Below, in pieces: positions 1-8,599 of a stretch of 64,000 nt of DNA. The notes under the pieces were generated by a model that ran no database searches, had not been told where the DNA came from, and was given only the letters and a program-made list of their open reading frames with translations. The position numbers and the translations under genes are program-made. The number at the start of each line of letters is the position of its first letter. The first letter of the stretch is position 1. Source of the stretch: Bacillota bacterium (lineage in GTDB: Bacteria > Bacillota > Clostridia > Lachnospirales > Lachnospiraceae); the NCBI GenBank assembly GCA_023392615.1, contig JAEVYT010000002.1, positions 124,001-188,000 of the forward strand, given 5' to 3'.

Positions 1-2
1 TC

Positions 3-731
3 TGGTTCCTAATCTGGGAAGGTTTTAGCAGATTACTTGCCAGTAACATCTTACTTCCCTCTCCTTATTCTGTTTTACAATCACTATGTAAACTAATCGT
101 CACTGCTCTGTTCTGGGAGACGATCTTATTTTCCTCGCTTCGAATCATAGCGGGATTTTTGTTAGCCCTTTTCGTAGGTACACTCTTGGCAGTTTTTTCT
201 TTTCTAAATCGGTTTATCAAGGAGTTAATTATGCCTTTGATGAAAACCATACAAGCTATGCCAGTAGCCTCATTTATAATTATGGCTTTAGTATGGATAC
301 AATCTAAAAATTTATCTGTTTTAACCTCCTTTTTAATGGTAATGCCACTAATTTATTCGAATATTTTACAAGGATTATTATCTGCGGATCAGAAGTTGTT
401 GCAGATGGCGAAAGTTTTCCGTTTAAAGCACAGTATGCAAATTCGAGCAATTTATATACCTAGTGTAATTCCTTATTTTATCTCTGCAATCTCTGTTGGT
501 ATGGGATTTTGTTGGAAGGCCGGTATCGCGGCTGAAGTTATAGGGAAGCCAGCAGGTTCAATTGGAAAGCAGCTGTACGAATCGGAGCTTAATCTTATGA
601 TGGAGCAGTTGTTTGCCTGGACAATCGTCATTATTCTTATAAGTATAATATTTGAAAAAGCCGTCATGTTACTTTTACGATTGATTCACAAGGATGTGAT
701 AATAAACAAGGATTTACATTCTGAGGTATAG
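3..731 (+). CDS. ABC transporter permease, SsuC/TauC-like (5' end outside window)
   Basis: The reading frame is open from the first bases of the window, so the N-terminus lies upstream; 242 residues are visible. Several hydrophobic segments and an EAA-type loop (AKVFRLKHSMQIRAIYIPS, the contact site for the ATPase) identify a binding-protein-dependent transport permease of the nitrate/sulfonate/taurine type. It would form the membrane channel of an importer whose ATPase follows 18 bp downstream. No substrate-binding protein is visible, so the substrate (sulfonate, thiamine precursor or other) cannot be named. An internal TTG at 159 could pass as a start, but the upstream codons read as a continuous membrane protein. 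Confidence 0.85.
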   Translation, partial: WFLIWEGFSRLLASNILLPSPYSVLQSLCKLIVTALFWETILFSSLRIIAGFLLALFVGTLLAVFSFLNRFIKELIMPLMKTIQAMPVASFIIMALVWIQSKNLSVLTSFLMVMPLIYSNILQGLLSADQKLLQMAKVFRLKHSMQIRAIYIPSVIPYFISAISVGMGFCWKAGIAAEVIGKPAGSIGKQLYESELNLMMEQLFAWTIVIILISIIFEKAVMLLLRLIHKDVIINKDLHSEV

Positions 732-749
732 TAGGAGGTAGGAGCATTT

Positions 750-1325
750 ATGAATATTGAATTAATGCAAGTCTCTCTACAATTTAATGATAAACCTGTC
801 TTGCAAAATATAAGTATGTCATTTGTAGAAGGAAAAATTACTTGCTTAATGGGAACATCGGGAAAAGGAAAGACGACTATACTTAATTTAATTATGGGGA
901 TTATGAAACAAGATAGTGGTGAGCTCACGGGTAGCCAAGGATTACGAATTGCAGCAGTATTTCAGGAGGATCGATTAATCGAGCACTGGGATGGAATAAA
1001 GAATGTGAAGCTTGTCTGTGCTAAAGATATAAATGATGAGTATATTCAAGAAGAATTTAATAAGCTGGGTATTATAGATAGTATAGAGAAACCGGTTCGT
1101 GATTATAGCGGAGGGATGCGTCGCAGGGTTGCAATTCTACGAGCAATTCTTGCACCCAGTGATTTATTAATTTTAGATGAACCATTTCGTGGGTTTGATA
1201 CAGATTTAAAATATAAGGTGATAGATTATATAAAGGAAAATACGAAGGGAAGAACGGTTATAGTAGTTACACATGAGATTGAGGATGTAAAACGTTTGGA
1301 AGGTAATTTGATTACACTAGAGTGA
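750..1325 (+). CDS. ABC transporter ATP-binding protein
   Basis: This 191-residue nucleotide-binding subunit has Walker A GTSGKGKTT near residue 35, a Q-loop in VFQEDRL, signature YSGGMRRR, Walker B LLILDEPF and the switch histidine in VVTHE. It energises the importer whose permease ends 18 bp upstream. The start is set by a GGAGG-type site at about 733-740. It is shorter than typical SsuB/TauB proteins (about 240-260 aa) and stops soon after the H-loop, so the C-terminal region is reduced; all catalytic motifs remain. Substrate unknown. Confidence 0.9.
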   Translation: MNIELMQVSLQFNDKPVLQNISMSFVEGKITCLMGTSGKGKTTILNLIMGIMKQDSGELTGSQGLRIAAVFQEDRLIEHWDGIKNVKLVCAKDINDEYIQEEFNKLGIIDSIEKPVRDYSGGMRRRVAILRAILAPSDLLILDEPFRGFDTDLKYKVIDYIKENTKGRTVIVVTHEIEDVKRLEGNLITLE

Positions 1326-1347
1326 TATAATTATCAGTTTGAGAATG

Positions 1348-1388
1348 GCTCACTGTTGCTGAGAAAAAGTAACAGAGGAGCTTTTTTT
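1348..1388 (+). terminator. Rho-independent terminator of the ABC operon
   Basis: Imperfect hairpin (GCTC..CTGTTgCT with AGtAACAG..GAGC) followed by seven T residues, 22 bp after the ATPase stop codon. Confidence 0.75.
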
Positions 1389-1512
1389 GCTTAAAAAGTA
1401 TAAAGCGATTGGTAGGTGTTAAGCTTGCGTTAATATGGTGTTTTATGGTAGATGCATAGGGAGGGATATGGTATAATTATTTTACAAATCAAGATATCTA
1501 TGGGGGTATATA

Positions 1513-1752
1513 ATGAGATCAATTAAAACGATGGTAGCTGGAATAGGGTTTATCGTATTAGCAATGTGTATGTATGTGCTAGATGCGAGCGGATTTGTAG
1601 AAGGATTAGCCATTATATCTTTTGTCTTAGGAGTAATACTATTCTTTGTTGGATTACGCATGAAGGTTGATAATGAGCCTCAGCCTACAAATGAAGAAGA
1701 TGAGATGGTAGAAAATGAATCAGAAAAAGATTATTATGAAGATGAAGAATAA
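1513..1752 (+). CDS. Small two-TM membrane protein with acidic tail
   Basis: A 79-residue protein of unknown function. Residues about 5-25 and 30-48 form two hydrophobic segments joined by a short loop, followed by a strongly acidic C-terminus (EEDEMVENESEKDYYEDEE). A GGGGGT ribosome site sits just upstream. It stands alone between a terminator and an independent promoter. The two-TM hairpin plus charged tail suggests a small inner membrane protein with a cytoplasmic tail; no family was recognised. Confidence 0.6.
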   Translation: MRSIKTMVAGIGFIVLAMCMYVLDASGFVEGLAIISFVLGVILFFVGLRMKVDNEPQPTNEEDEMVENESEKDYYEDEE

Positions 1753-1884
1753 TGAATATAAATGGTTTGTAAAATGAGTTAGTATTAATATGCTTGAGCT
1801 TTCTCAGTTGAGGTAATAATAATTTAGGATACGCACGATTTGGCGCTATCTCAGTCCTTGAAAATAATGTCTTTTGATTAATGG

Positions 1885-1913
1885 TTGTGTTTTTTATTTG
1901 GTTGGGCTATAAT
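1885..1913 (+). promoter_or_regulatory. Candidate sigma-A promoter for the cytidylate-kinase-like gene
   Basis: TTGTGT, 17-bp spacer, TATAAT, ending 44 bp before the ATG at 1958. Perfect -10 and partial -35. Confidence 0.5.
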
Positions 1914-1957
1914 ACTGTAAAACTATTTATAGAGTGAGTTGAAGAGAGAGGTTAATC

Positions 1958-2758
1958 ATGCATATTACGATTACAGGCAATCTAGGTAGTGGCAAATCTA
2001 CTATCTGTAAGTTGCTAAATGAAAATTATCAATTTGAGGTATATTCAACAGGAAAAGTTCAAAGAGAATTAGCAAGACAGATGAACATGACAACATTGGA
2101 ATTGAACCAGTTGATGTGTAGTGATAAAAAATACGATAAAATGATAGATGATGAAACTGCAAGAATTTCGAGAGAAAACAGAGACAAACATATTATTTTT
2201 GATTCTCGTCTTGCATGGCATTTCGTGGAAAGATCCTTTAAGGTATTTGTATCTGTAAGTCTTGAAGTGGCAGCAGAGAGAGTAATGAATGATCATAGGG
2301 GTGCTGAGGAGAAATACACCACGATGGAGGAGGCAAAAGCCTTACTTGCGGAACGTGCTGCTACAGAATGCAGGAGATATAAAGATATTTATGATTTGAA
2401 TTACATGGACTTCTCTAATTACAACTTAATTATTGATAGTACGGACTGCTCACCAGACAAAATAGCCGAGATCATAATTCGAGAGGCTAAAGCTTTTTAT
2501 CAAAATAATATGGTTGAAACAAACAAGATGTTAGTTTCTCCAAAACGATTAGTGAAAGAAGAAGATATTACAGAAGAAGATAGAGAGAAACTGAAATCAT
2601 TGGTGGGAGAATATAAAATACTACCATATGAGATTGATCAGGTGATAACCGTAAGAAAAAAGGCAGATGATTATGAGGTGTTGGAAGGAATCAATGAAGC
2701 AAAAGCTGCATATCTTGCTCAAGCATCCTATGCACCTGTTGAAGTGATTCATAACTAA
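1958..2758 (+). CDS. Cytidylate kinase-like family protein
   Basis: A 266-residue P-loop protein. The N-terminus (GNLGSGKST, residues 7-15) and a lid-like region match the cytidylate kinase-like/AAA_18 fold that phosphorylates small molecules or nucleotides. Residues about 175-266 form a separate C-terminal region containing VRKKADDYEVLEGINEAKAA, which resembles the ParB-like fold seen as a partner domain in some small kinases. True Cmk is about 220 aa without this extension, so a CMP kinase role is not assured. It has its own promoter and no operon partners. Confidence 0.7.
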   Translation: MHITITGNLGSGKSTICKLLNENYQFEVYSTGKVQRELARQMNMTTLELNQLMCSDKKYDKMIDDETARISRENRDKHIIFDSRLAWHFVERSFKVFVSVSLEVAAERVMNDHRGAEEKYTTMEEAKALLAERAATECRRYKDIYDLNYMDFSNYNLIIDSTDCSPDKIAEIIIREAKAFYQNNMVETNKMLVSPKRLVKEEDITEEDREKLKSLVGEYKILPYEIDQVITVRKKADDYEVLEGINEAKAAYLAQASYAPVEVIHN

Positions 2759-2874
2759 CTTCTAAACTTTAACAAATTTGGTAATCAAAAATTACACTAA
2801 ACAAGATAATATTAGCAAAAAAATTAGAAATTATCCCCGTGGATATTAAAGAAAGATTTACAAACAATATTGAT

Positions 2875-2911
2875 AAGAGAGAATTCAATTAACAATGAAT
2901 TCTCTTTTTTA
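2875..2911 (+). terminator. Rho-independent terminator
   Basis: Perfect GAGAATTC/GAATTCTC stem, 10-nt loop, followed by six T residues. It lies about 120 bp after the kinase-like gene. Nothing else was recognised in the 330-bp gap up to 3090. Confidence 0.75.
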
Positions 2912-3089
2912 TTCTATAGAAATGACCTTGTTACTGTAACGTAATAAGATTTTAAAACGATAGAATAAATATAACTCCGTGAAGGAAGCATTTTGATGTA
3001 TTTATAGTGAGTTCTTGCACGGATTGGAAGGAATTTTTGTCAGAAATCCTTTCACAAAATGTTTGAAGAATTCTTTAGGGGGTAAGTGC

Positions 3090-4178
3090 ATGAAATCCTG
3101 GATGGAAAGATCAAATATTGCAAGATGGTTTATTTCCGTAGCGTTGATTACGGCAGGTGTATATTTGGGGTTTCGTTATCTTTTGCCGTTAGTATTCCCT
3201 TTTCTGATCTCCTATTTTCTTGCTTGGATCATTAGGCCCGTGGCAGAAACGTTGTATCGACGATTTAAAATCCCGCGTTTAGTGGGAGGAGCTTTATCGT
3301 TAATTTTGCTGATAGGTGTATTTGGTACAGCATTGTTTTTGTTAATTAAAGTTCTGATTCGTCAGGCGTTTGAACTGGTGAAAAATATTCCGATTTATTT
3401 GGATATTATAGCTGGAAAATTGGATGCAATCTGTAAACATTGTGACGGTATGGTGGGTCTAAATGTTGGAACCTTAAAAGGGGTTCTTGATGAAAACATT
3501 ACAAACACGATCGGTATGGTAAAGACAAATATTATGCCGAAGATTACGCAACACAGCATTTCTTTTACATTTCAATTTATTACACTGATAGGAATTACAT
3601 TAATTGTATTGGTTGCAGCAGTACTAATCGTAAAAGAATTACCAACTTTTCATGACAAATTTGAAAGCAACACACTATATAAGGACATTCATAAGGTGAC
3701 CGAGAAATTATCAGATGCGGGTTTGGCATTCTTACGTTGTCAATTGATTATTATGTCTATTGTTGCGGTGATCAGTGTATTGGGGTTGACGATTTTGGGA
3801 AGTCGATATGCGGTTTTATTAGGTGTTGGAATTGCATTTCTCGATGCATTACCCATACTTGGAAGTGCGATGGTATATATTCCGTGGGCTATCATCTCAC
3901 TGATTAACGGTAATATTCTATCAGCTGCAATTTTATTTACTACATTTTTGGTATGTCAGGTGATACGTGAAATCCTTGAACCAAAGTTAATTGGAAATCG
4001 AATCGGTATAAAACCTTTGTTTACATTAATGTCCATGTATGTTGGGCTAAAGTTATTTTCTGTGGCTGGTTTTTTCTTAGGACCCATCGGTTTGTTGATT
4101 ATCATAACCGTTTATAAGGTAATATACGATAAGACTGAGATTGCAAAGGCTGAGAATCAAACTTTTTATGAAGATTAA
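3090..4178 (+). CDS. ytvI: AI-2E family transporter, YtvI-like
   Basis: A 362-residue integral membrane protein of the AI-2E exporter/permease superfamily. About seven to eight hydrophobic segments surround a soluble middle region (residues about 95-180). The C-terminal segments carry the family features around RCQLIIMSIVAVI, FLDALPILGSAMV and REILEPKLIGNRIG. Length and layout fit YtvI, the sporulation-associated membrane protein of Bacillus. The start is set at the ATG at 3090, with AGGGGGT directly upstream; an in-frame TTG at 3015 has no ribosome site. The transported substrate in this subfamily is not established. Confidence 0.8.
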   Translation: MKSWMERSNIARWFISVALITAGVYLGFRYLLPLVFPFLISYFLAWIIRPVAETLYRRFKIPRLVGGALSLILLIGVFGTALFLLIKVLIRQAFELVKNIPIYLDIIAGKLDAICKHCDGMVGLNVGTLKGVLDENITNTIGMVKTNIMPKITQHSISFTFQFITLIGITLIVLVAAVLIVKELPTFHDKFESNTLYKDIHKVTEKLSDAGLAFLRCQLIIMSIVAVISVLGLTILGSRYAVLLGVGIAFLDALPILGSAMVYIPWAIISLINGNILSAAILFTTFLVCQVIREILEPKLIGNRIGIKPLFTLMSMYVGLKLFSVAGFFLGPIGLLIIITVYKVIYDKTEIAKAENQTFYED

Positions 4179-4267
4179 TGATTTAAATATTTTGATTGGC
4201 TGTTAGCGACTTTTAATTATACTTAAATTTTTATTATCCTAACATAATTGAAGGTCGCTCTTTCCGC

Positions 4268-4296
4268 TTGACAAAGCCAGTATTCTGGCATAAAAT
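4268..4296 (+). promoter_or_regulatory. Sigma-A promoter of the proS T-box leader
   Basis: Consensus TTGACA, 17-bp spacer, TAAAAT. It lies just before the T-box leader. Confidence 0.75.
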
Positions 4297-4324
4297 TAAC
4301 TCACTATTGAATAAAGTTTTATAT

Positions 4325-4566
4325 CAAAGCGATGAAGAGGAACATTAGATAATAATCACATTCCAGAGAGAGAAGTATAGGTGAGAGCTTCTTATGAAGA
4401 TATTATTGAACCAGCCTTGGAGCATTGTATGAAGGGAAGTAGTATTCCGGGAAATGCAACGTAAAACCGGCGTTAACGGTATTGAGAGAGCTGTTTTAGA
4501 ACAGCTAATTAGGGTGGCACCGCCGAGTCTTTCGGTCCCTGTAGGGATTGAGGGGCTTTTTTGTTG
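4325..4566 (+). ncRNA. T-box riboswitch, proline-specific, leader of proS
   Basis: The classic T-box sequence AGGGTGGCACCGCC is at 4511-4524. It is followed by a terminator hairpin (about 4527-4558, many G-U pairs) and a T tract. A long stem I region lies upstream, and a CCA proline codon at 4411-4413, followed by a purine, is the likely specifier. Uncharged tRNA-Pro would bind the specifier and the T-box bulge and prevent termination, switching on the synthetase 35 bp downstream. The specifier assignment is by inspection. Confidence 0.88.
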
Positions 4567-4599
4567 TAAAAATGTAAATTAATTAAAGGAGAGATAGCT

Positions 4600-6033
4600 A
4601 TGGCACAGGATAAAAAACTGGTTGAATCGATTACTTCGATGGAAGTGGATTTCGCACAGTGGTACACCGATGTAGTGAAAAAGGCAGAGTTAATTGAATA
4701 TTCTACAATTAGAGGATGTATGATTCTTCGTCCTCAAGGATATGCAATTTGGGAGAATATTCAGAGACAACTGGATGCAGATTTTAAAGCAACCGGAGTA
4801 GAAAATGTATATATGCCGATGTTTATTCCGGAAAGCTTATTGCAGAAGGAAAAGGATCATGTAGAGGGATTTGCACCTGAGGTTGCTTGGGTAACACATG
4901 GAGGCGGAGAAGCGTTACAGGAGAGAATGTGCGTTAGACCTACCTCTGAGACCCTATTCTGTGACTTTTACTCTAAGATAATTCAGTCACACAGAGATTT
5001 ACCAAAGCTTTATAACCAGTGGTGCTCCGTTGTTCGTTGGGAGAAAACAACAAGACCTTTCCTTCGTTCTATGGAATTCTTGTGGCAGGAGGGACATACT
5101 GCTCATGCTACAGCAGAAGATGCGGAAGAGAGAACAATTCAAATGTTAAACGTATATGCTGACTTCTGTGAGCGTGTACTGGCAATTCCGATGATTAAAG
5201 GTAAGAAGTCTGAGAAAGAGAAATTTGCAGGTGCTCACGCAACCTATACAATTGAAGCATTAATGCATGATGGTAAGGCGTTACAGTCAGGTACCAGCCA
5301 TAACTTCGGTGATGGATTTGCAAAAGCATTTGATATTACTTATACCGATAAGAATAATACTTTACAGCATGTCCACCAAACTTCATGGGGTATGTCCACT
5401 AGAATTATCGGTGCGATTATCATGGTACATGGCGATGACAGCGGTTTGGTTTTACCTCCAAGAATTGCACCTACTCAGATCATGATTATTCCGATTAATC
5501 AGAACAAGGAAGGTGTACTTGATAAAGCATATGAATTAAAGGATACATTAAGTGCATTTAAGGTTAAGGTAGATGACTCCGATAAGAGTCCGGGCTGGAA
5601 GTTCAGCGAGCAGGAGATGAGAGGTGTTCCGATTCGAATTGAGATAGGACCAAAAGACATCGCTGCTAATCAAGCAGTTATCGTTAGAAGAGATACCAGA
5701 GAAAAGATGGTCGTGTCTTTAGATGATATCGCTACCAAGGCAGGCGAGGTTCTTGAGACAATGCAAAATGATATGTTAGAAAGAGCAAGAACACATCGTG
5801 ATACACATACCTATACCGCAACCAATATGGAGGAATTTGAGAAGTTGGTAGCAGAGAATCCAGGATTTATCAAGGCAATGTGGTGCCAGGATGAGGCATG
5901 TGAAATGGAAATCAAGGACAAAACAGGAGCTACTTCTCGTTGTATGCCATTTGAACAGGAACATATCGCAGACACCTGTGTGTGCTGTGGAAAACCTGCT
6001 AAAGCAATGACCTACTGGGGTAAGGCATACTAA
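4600..6033 (+). CDS. proS: Prolyl-tRNA synthetase, archaeal/eukaryal-type (ProS type 3)
   Basis: A 477-residue class II aminoacyl-tRNA synthetase that charges tRNA-Pro. Visible markers: RPTSETLFCDFYSKII and the motif 2 region (RWEKTTRPFLRSMEFLWQEG), GTSHNFGDGFAKAF, and motif 3 GDDSGLVLPPRIAP. The length, the lack of the bacterial editing (INS) insertion, and the C-terminal zinc-like domain (CQDEACEM ... CVCCGKPAKAM) ending in Tyr mark the archaeal-like form found in many clostridia. AAAGGAG precedes the ATG. Expression is controlled by the proline T-box immediately upstream. Confidence 0.96.
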   Translation: MAQDKKLVESITSMEVDFAQWYTDVVKKAELIEYSTIRGCMILRPQGYAIWENIQRQLDADFKATGVENVYMPMFIPESLLQKEKDHVEGFAPEVAWVTHGGGEALQERMCVRPTSETLFCDFYSKIIQSHRDLPKLYNQWCSVVRWEKTTRPFLRSMEFLWQEGHTAHATAEDAEERTIQMLNVYADFCERVLAIPMIKGKKSEKEKFAGAHATYTIEALMHDGKALQSGTSHNFGDGFAKAFDITYTDKNNTLQHVHQTSWGMSTRIIGAIIMVHGDDSGLVLPPRIAPTQIMIIPINQNKEGVLDKAYELKDTLSAFKVKVDDSDKSPGWKFSEQEMRGVPIRIEIGPKDIAANQAVIVRRDTREKMVVSLDDIATKAGEVLETMQNDMLERARTHRDTHTYTATNMEEFEKLVAENPGFIKAMWCQDEACEMEIKDKTGATSRCMPFEQEHIADTCVCCGKPAKAMTYWGKAY

Positions 6034-6092
6034 AGGGTGGGGAGGTTATCCTTCGCTAGGTAGCCTACCAAAAGTATAAGTATTAAAGAACA

Positions 6093-6136
6093 AGGGTGGA
6101 TTATCGATTATATCATCGGAATAATCCATCCTTTTT
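6093..6136 (+). terminator. Rho-independent terminator of proS
   Basis: GGTGGATTAT stem paired with ATAATCCATCC, followed by a T run. About 60 bp after the stop codon. Confidence 0.75.
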
Positions 6137-6319
6137 GTATGATTTTGTGAGAATATAACTCATAAAAGTAGGATGAATCGAACTTTGATAAGGTATTCTC
6201 GCTAATGTATGGTTAATACACTTTATAACCGGAAACTATTTTATGCTATGCTCTTGATATTTTGCAGAATTATAGCATAATTTAAGTTATTAATACATTG
6301 AGATAAGGGTAAGGTACAT

Positions 6320-6820
6320 ATGAATATTTTTCGAAAAGCAAAAGAACACGAGCTCCAAGAAGTGGTGGAGGTATTTAAAAAGGCAATTGAGAAGATGAGA
6401 AGCCAGAACATATTTCAGTGGGATGAGAGATATCCAAATGAGGAAGTGTTACGAAATGATATTGCAGATGATGAACTATATGTTCTGAGTGATGATAAGG
6501 TCATAAAAGCCTGTGTAGTATTGAATGAATTTCAGAATGAGGAATATCGTAATGGTGATTGGCAATACTCTGATGGTAAGATTGCAGTGGTTCATCGTTT
6601 GTGTATTCATCCTGATTATCAGGGTCAGGGGATAGGAACAACGATGATGAGGTCATCGGAGGATTATCTAAGGCAGCAGGGATATCAAATCATCCGGTTG
6701 GACTTCTTTCCGGCAAATCGAGCTGCCTTAAGCTTATATGAAAAACAGGGATTCACCTATGCCGGCCAGGTGACCTTTGACGACAGAGGCTATTTCAAGC
6801 TCATGGAGAAGAGAATATAA
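6320..6820 (+). CDS. GNAT family N-acetyltransferase
   Basis: A 166-residue acetyl-CoA-dependent acetyltransferase. The core A motif VHRLCIHPDYQGQGIGTTMM (residues about 92-112) holds the pyrophosphate-binding QGQGIG loop, and motif B is NRAALSLYEKQGFTYAG. The N-terminal region (FKKAIEKMRSQNIFQWD, ERYPNEEVLRNDI) is typical of a clostridial GNAT subgroup of unknown substrate. It is a single gene between proS and cca. The next 200 bp hold no supported gene; an 87-codon ORF starting 2 bp after this stop overlaps cca and lacks a ribosome site. Confidence 0.88.
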   Translation: MNIFRKAKEHELQEVVEVFKKAIEKMRSQNIFQWDERYPNEEVLRNDIADDELYVLSDDKVIKACVVLNEFQNEEYRNGDWQYSDGKIAVVHRLCIHPDYQGQGIGTTMMRSSEDYLRQQGYQIIRLDFFPANRAALSLYEKQGFTYAGQVTFDDRGYFKLMEKRI

Positions 6821-7021
6821 CGATGAACCTCATCTTTAGAACAAAGCTGGTAGAAGATGAAACAAGAAGAAAAATTTTTGGACTGAATAGAATGATACAG
6901 TGGAAAGATCACTCATCCATCCTCGAACCACACTCAAATCACAACTTATTTTTGTCCGTGTTGAATATTGTCCGCTGCTTTGTTATAATCGTAAATACCA
7001 ATGAATTTCAGGAGGCTGTCA

Positions 7022-8395
7022 ATGGAGTTTCATATTCCCCAAAAAGTGAATATAATCATAGAAGAGCTTATGAGCCATGGCTTTGAGGCTTATGCCGTGG
7101 GCGGCTGCGTGCGCGATATGTTACTTGGTAGAGAGCCAGAGGACTGGGACATCACTACCTCTGCTACGCCTATAGAGGTGAAAAGGATATTTCGTAGAAC
7201 AGTAGATACCGGAATAGAGCATGGTACGGTGACTGTGCTATTGGATAAGGATCATTTTGAAGTAACAACATATCGTCTAGACGGAATCTACGAGGATAAT
7301 CGTCACCCGAAGGAGGTTTCATTTACTTCGAGCCTTACAGAGGATTTAAAGCGTAGGGATTTTACGATTAATGCGATGGCCTATAATAAAAAAGAAGGTT
7401 TTATTGATCTGTTCGGAGGGATCGATGATCTGAATAGTGGACTAATACGTTGTGTGGGTAGTGCTTTGGAACGATTTGATGAAGATGCACTTCGCATCCT
7501 GCGAGCAGTGCGATTCTCAGCGCAGCTGGGATTTGAGATAGAAGAGAAGACAATGGAAGCAATCCGTGAAAAGGTATTATTATTGAATAATATCAGTGCG
7601 GAGCGTATTCGGGTGGAGTTAACAAAATTATTGATATCTGATCATCCTGATCGTATTCGAACTCTTTATGAAGTAGGGATAACCGGGGTTGTTTTACCTG
7701 AGTTTGATTTGATGATGACCACGCCTCAGAAGAATAAGCATCATATATATAACGTAGGTGAACATACTATTCATGCGGTGGCTAGTATTGCAGGCATGCA
7801 GACGGAAGGATTGTTTCCTCCTGCACAACGAAGTATCCTTAGATGGACGATGTTACTTCACGATATAGAGAAGCCGGGTACTATTACAGTAGGTAAAGAT
7901 GGTCAGAATCATTTTTATGGTCATCCGGATAAAGGTGCTACAACAGCAAAAAAGATATTAAAAAGGTTGAAATTTGATAATGATACATTGGATGGTGTTG
8001 TGCATCTGATACGTTGGCATGATTATCGATTTACATTAACTCCTGCAGGTATGAGGAAGGCGGCTTCAAAGATTGGCAAGAACTATATGGAGCTACTATT
8101 TGAAGTGAACAGGGCGGATACCTCTGCAAAAAACCCTGAATTCACAAAGGAGAAATTTGATAAACTTGAGGAAGCAAGACATCTATACCAAGAGATACTG
8201 GATCGAGAAGAATGCGTAAGCCTAAAGGAGTTAAATATCAATGGCAACGATCTGATTGGTGAAGGATTAAAACCTGGCAAGAAAATGGGAGAAATCCTAA
8301 ATCGGCTTTTGGAAGCTGTAATAGAGAATCCGAAATTAAACCGTAAGGAGACATTGCTGGAGCTAGCAAGGGAGATGTTTTATCCCGCTTCATAA
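7022..8395 (+). CDS. cca: CCA tRNA nucleotidyltransferase with HD domain
   Basis: A 457-residue enzyme that adds or repairs the 3' CCA end of tRNA. The N-terminal nucleotidyltransferase motif GGCVRDMLLGREPEDWDITT carries the metal-binding Asp pair. RRDFTINAMAY and the neck region (RFDEDALRILRAVRFSAQLGF) select CTP and ATP without a template. A C-terminal HD domain follows (HTIHAVASIAG ... LLHDIEKPGT), as in many Firmicute enzymes. The start is the ATG at 7022, with AGGAGG at 7010-7015; an ATG at 7001 lies upstream of that site and is unlikely. Confidence 0.95.
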   Translation: MEFHIPQKVNIIIEELMSHGFEAYAVGGCVRDMLLGREPEDWDITTSATPIEVKRIFRRTVDTGIEHGTVTVLLDKDHFEVTTYRLDGIYEDNRHPKEVSFTSSLTEDLKRRDFTINAMAYNKKEGFIDLFGGIDDLNSGLIRCVGSALERFDEDALRILRAVRFSAQLGFEIEEKTMEAIREKVLLLNNISAERIRVELTKLLISDHPDRIRTLYEVGITGVVLPEFDLMMTTPQKNKHHIYNVGEHTIHAVASIAGMQTEGLFPPAQRSILRWTMLLHDIEKPGTITVGKDGQNHFYGHPDKGATTAKKILKRLKFDNDTLDGVVHLIRWHDYRFTLTPAGMRKAASKIGKNYMELLFEVNRADTSAKNPEFTKEKFDKLEEARHLYQEILDREECVSLKELNINGNDLIGEGLKPGKKMGEILNRLLEAVIENPKLNRKETLLELAREMFYPAS

Positions 8396-8410
8396 CTAAT
8401 AATACTCATT

Positions 8411-8437
8411 AAAGGAAGTCTGATTTGACTTCCTTTT
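8411..8437 (+). terminator. Rho-independent terminator of cca
   Basis: Perfect AAGGAAGTC/GACTTCCTT stem with 6-nt loop, followed by TTTT. 15 bp after the cca stop. Confidence 0.75.
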
Positions 8438-8487
8438 AAAACTCAGAGTGATTATTACTATTGTATAATATACCAAAATCTAAGAAG

Positions 8488-8532
8488 AGCCTTTGAAGAA
8501 AATGCATTATTTTCATCTTAGGCTTTTTTATA
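8488..8532 (+). terminator. Second Rho-independent terminator
   Basis: Stem AGCCTttGAaGAAAAT with ATTTTCaTCttAGGCT, then six T residues. It lies 50 bp after the first terminator and insulates the CotS-like gene. Confidence 0.7.
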
Positions 8533-8599
8533 TTCATGAATCGTCAAGTCATATCATAATATTAGTAGACGGGTTTCACATTAGTTGGGAGGGTAAGCT

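Noticed and set aside
159..731. Internal TTG as the true start of the first permease
   Set aside because: The same frame continues upstream to the window edge with membrane-protein-like sequence, so the gene is truncated by the window.
3015..3089. TTG-initiated extension of the YtvI-like protein
   Set aside because: No ribosome site before the TTG, and a strong AGGGGGT before the ATG at 3090.
7001..7021. Earlier ATG for cca
   Set aside because: AGGAGG lies downstream of this ATG and directly before the ATG at 7022, which also fits the family N-terminus.
6823..7086. 87-codon ORF between the GNAT gene and cca
   Set aside because: It has no ribosome site, its composition is unlike its neighbours, and it overlaps the well-supported cca start and N-terminus.
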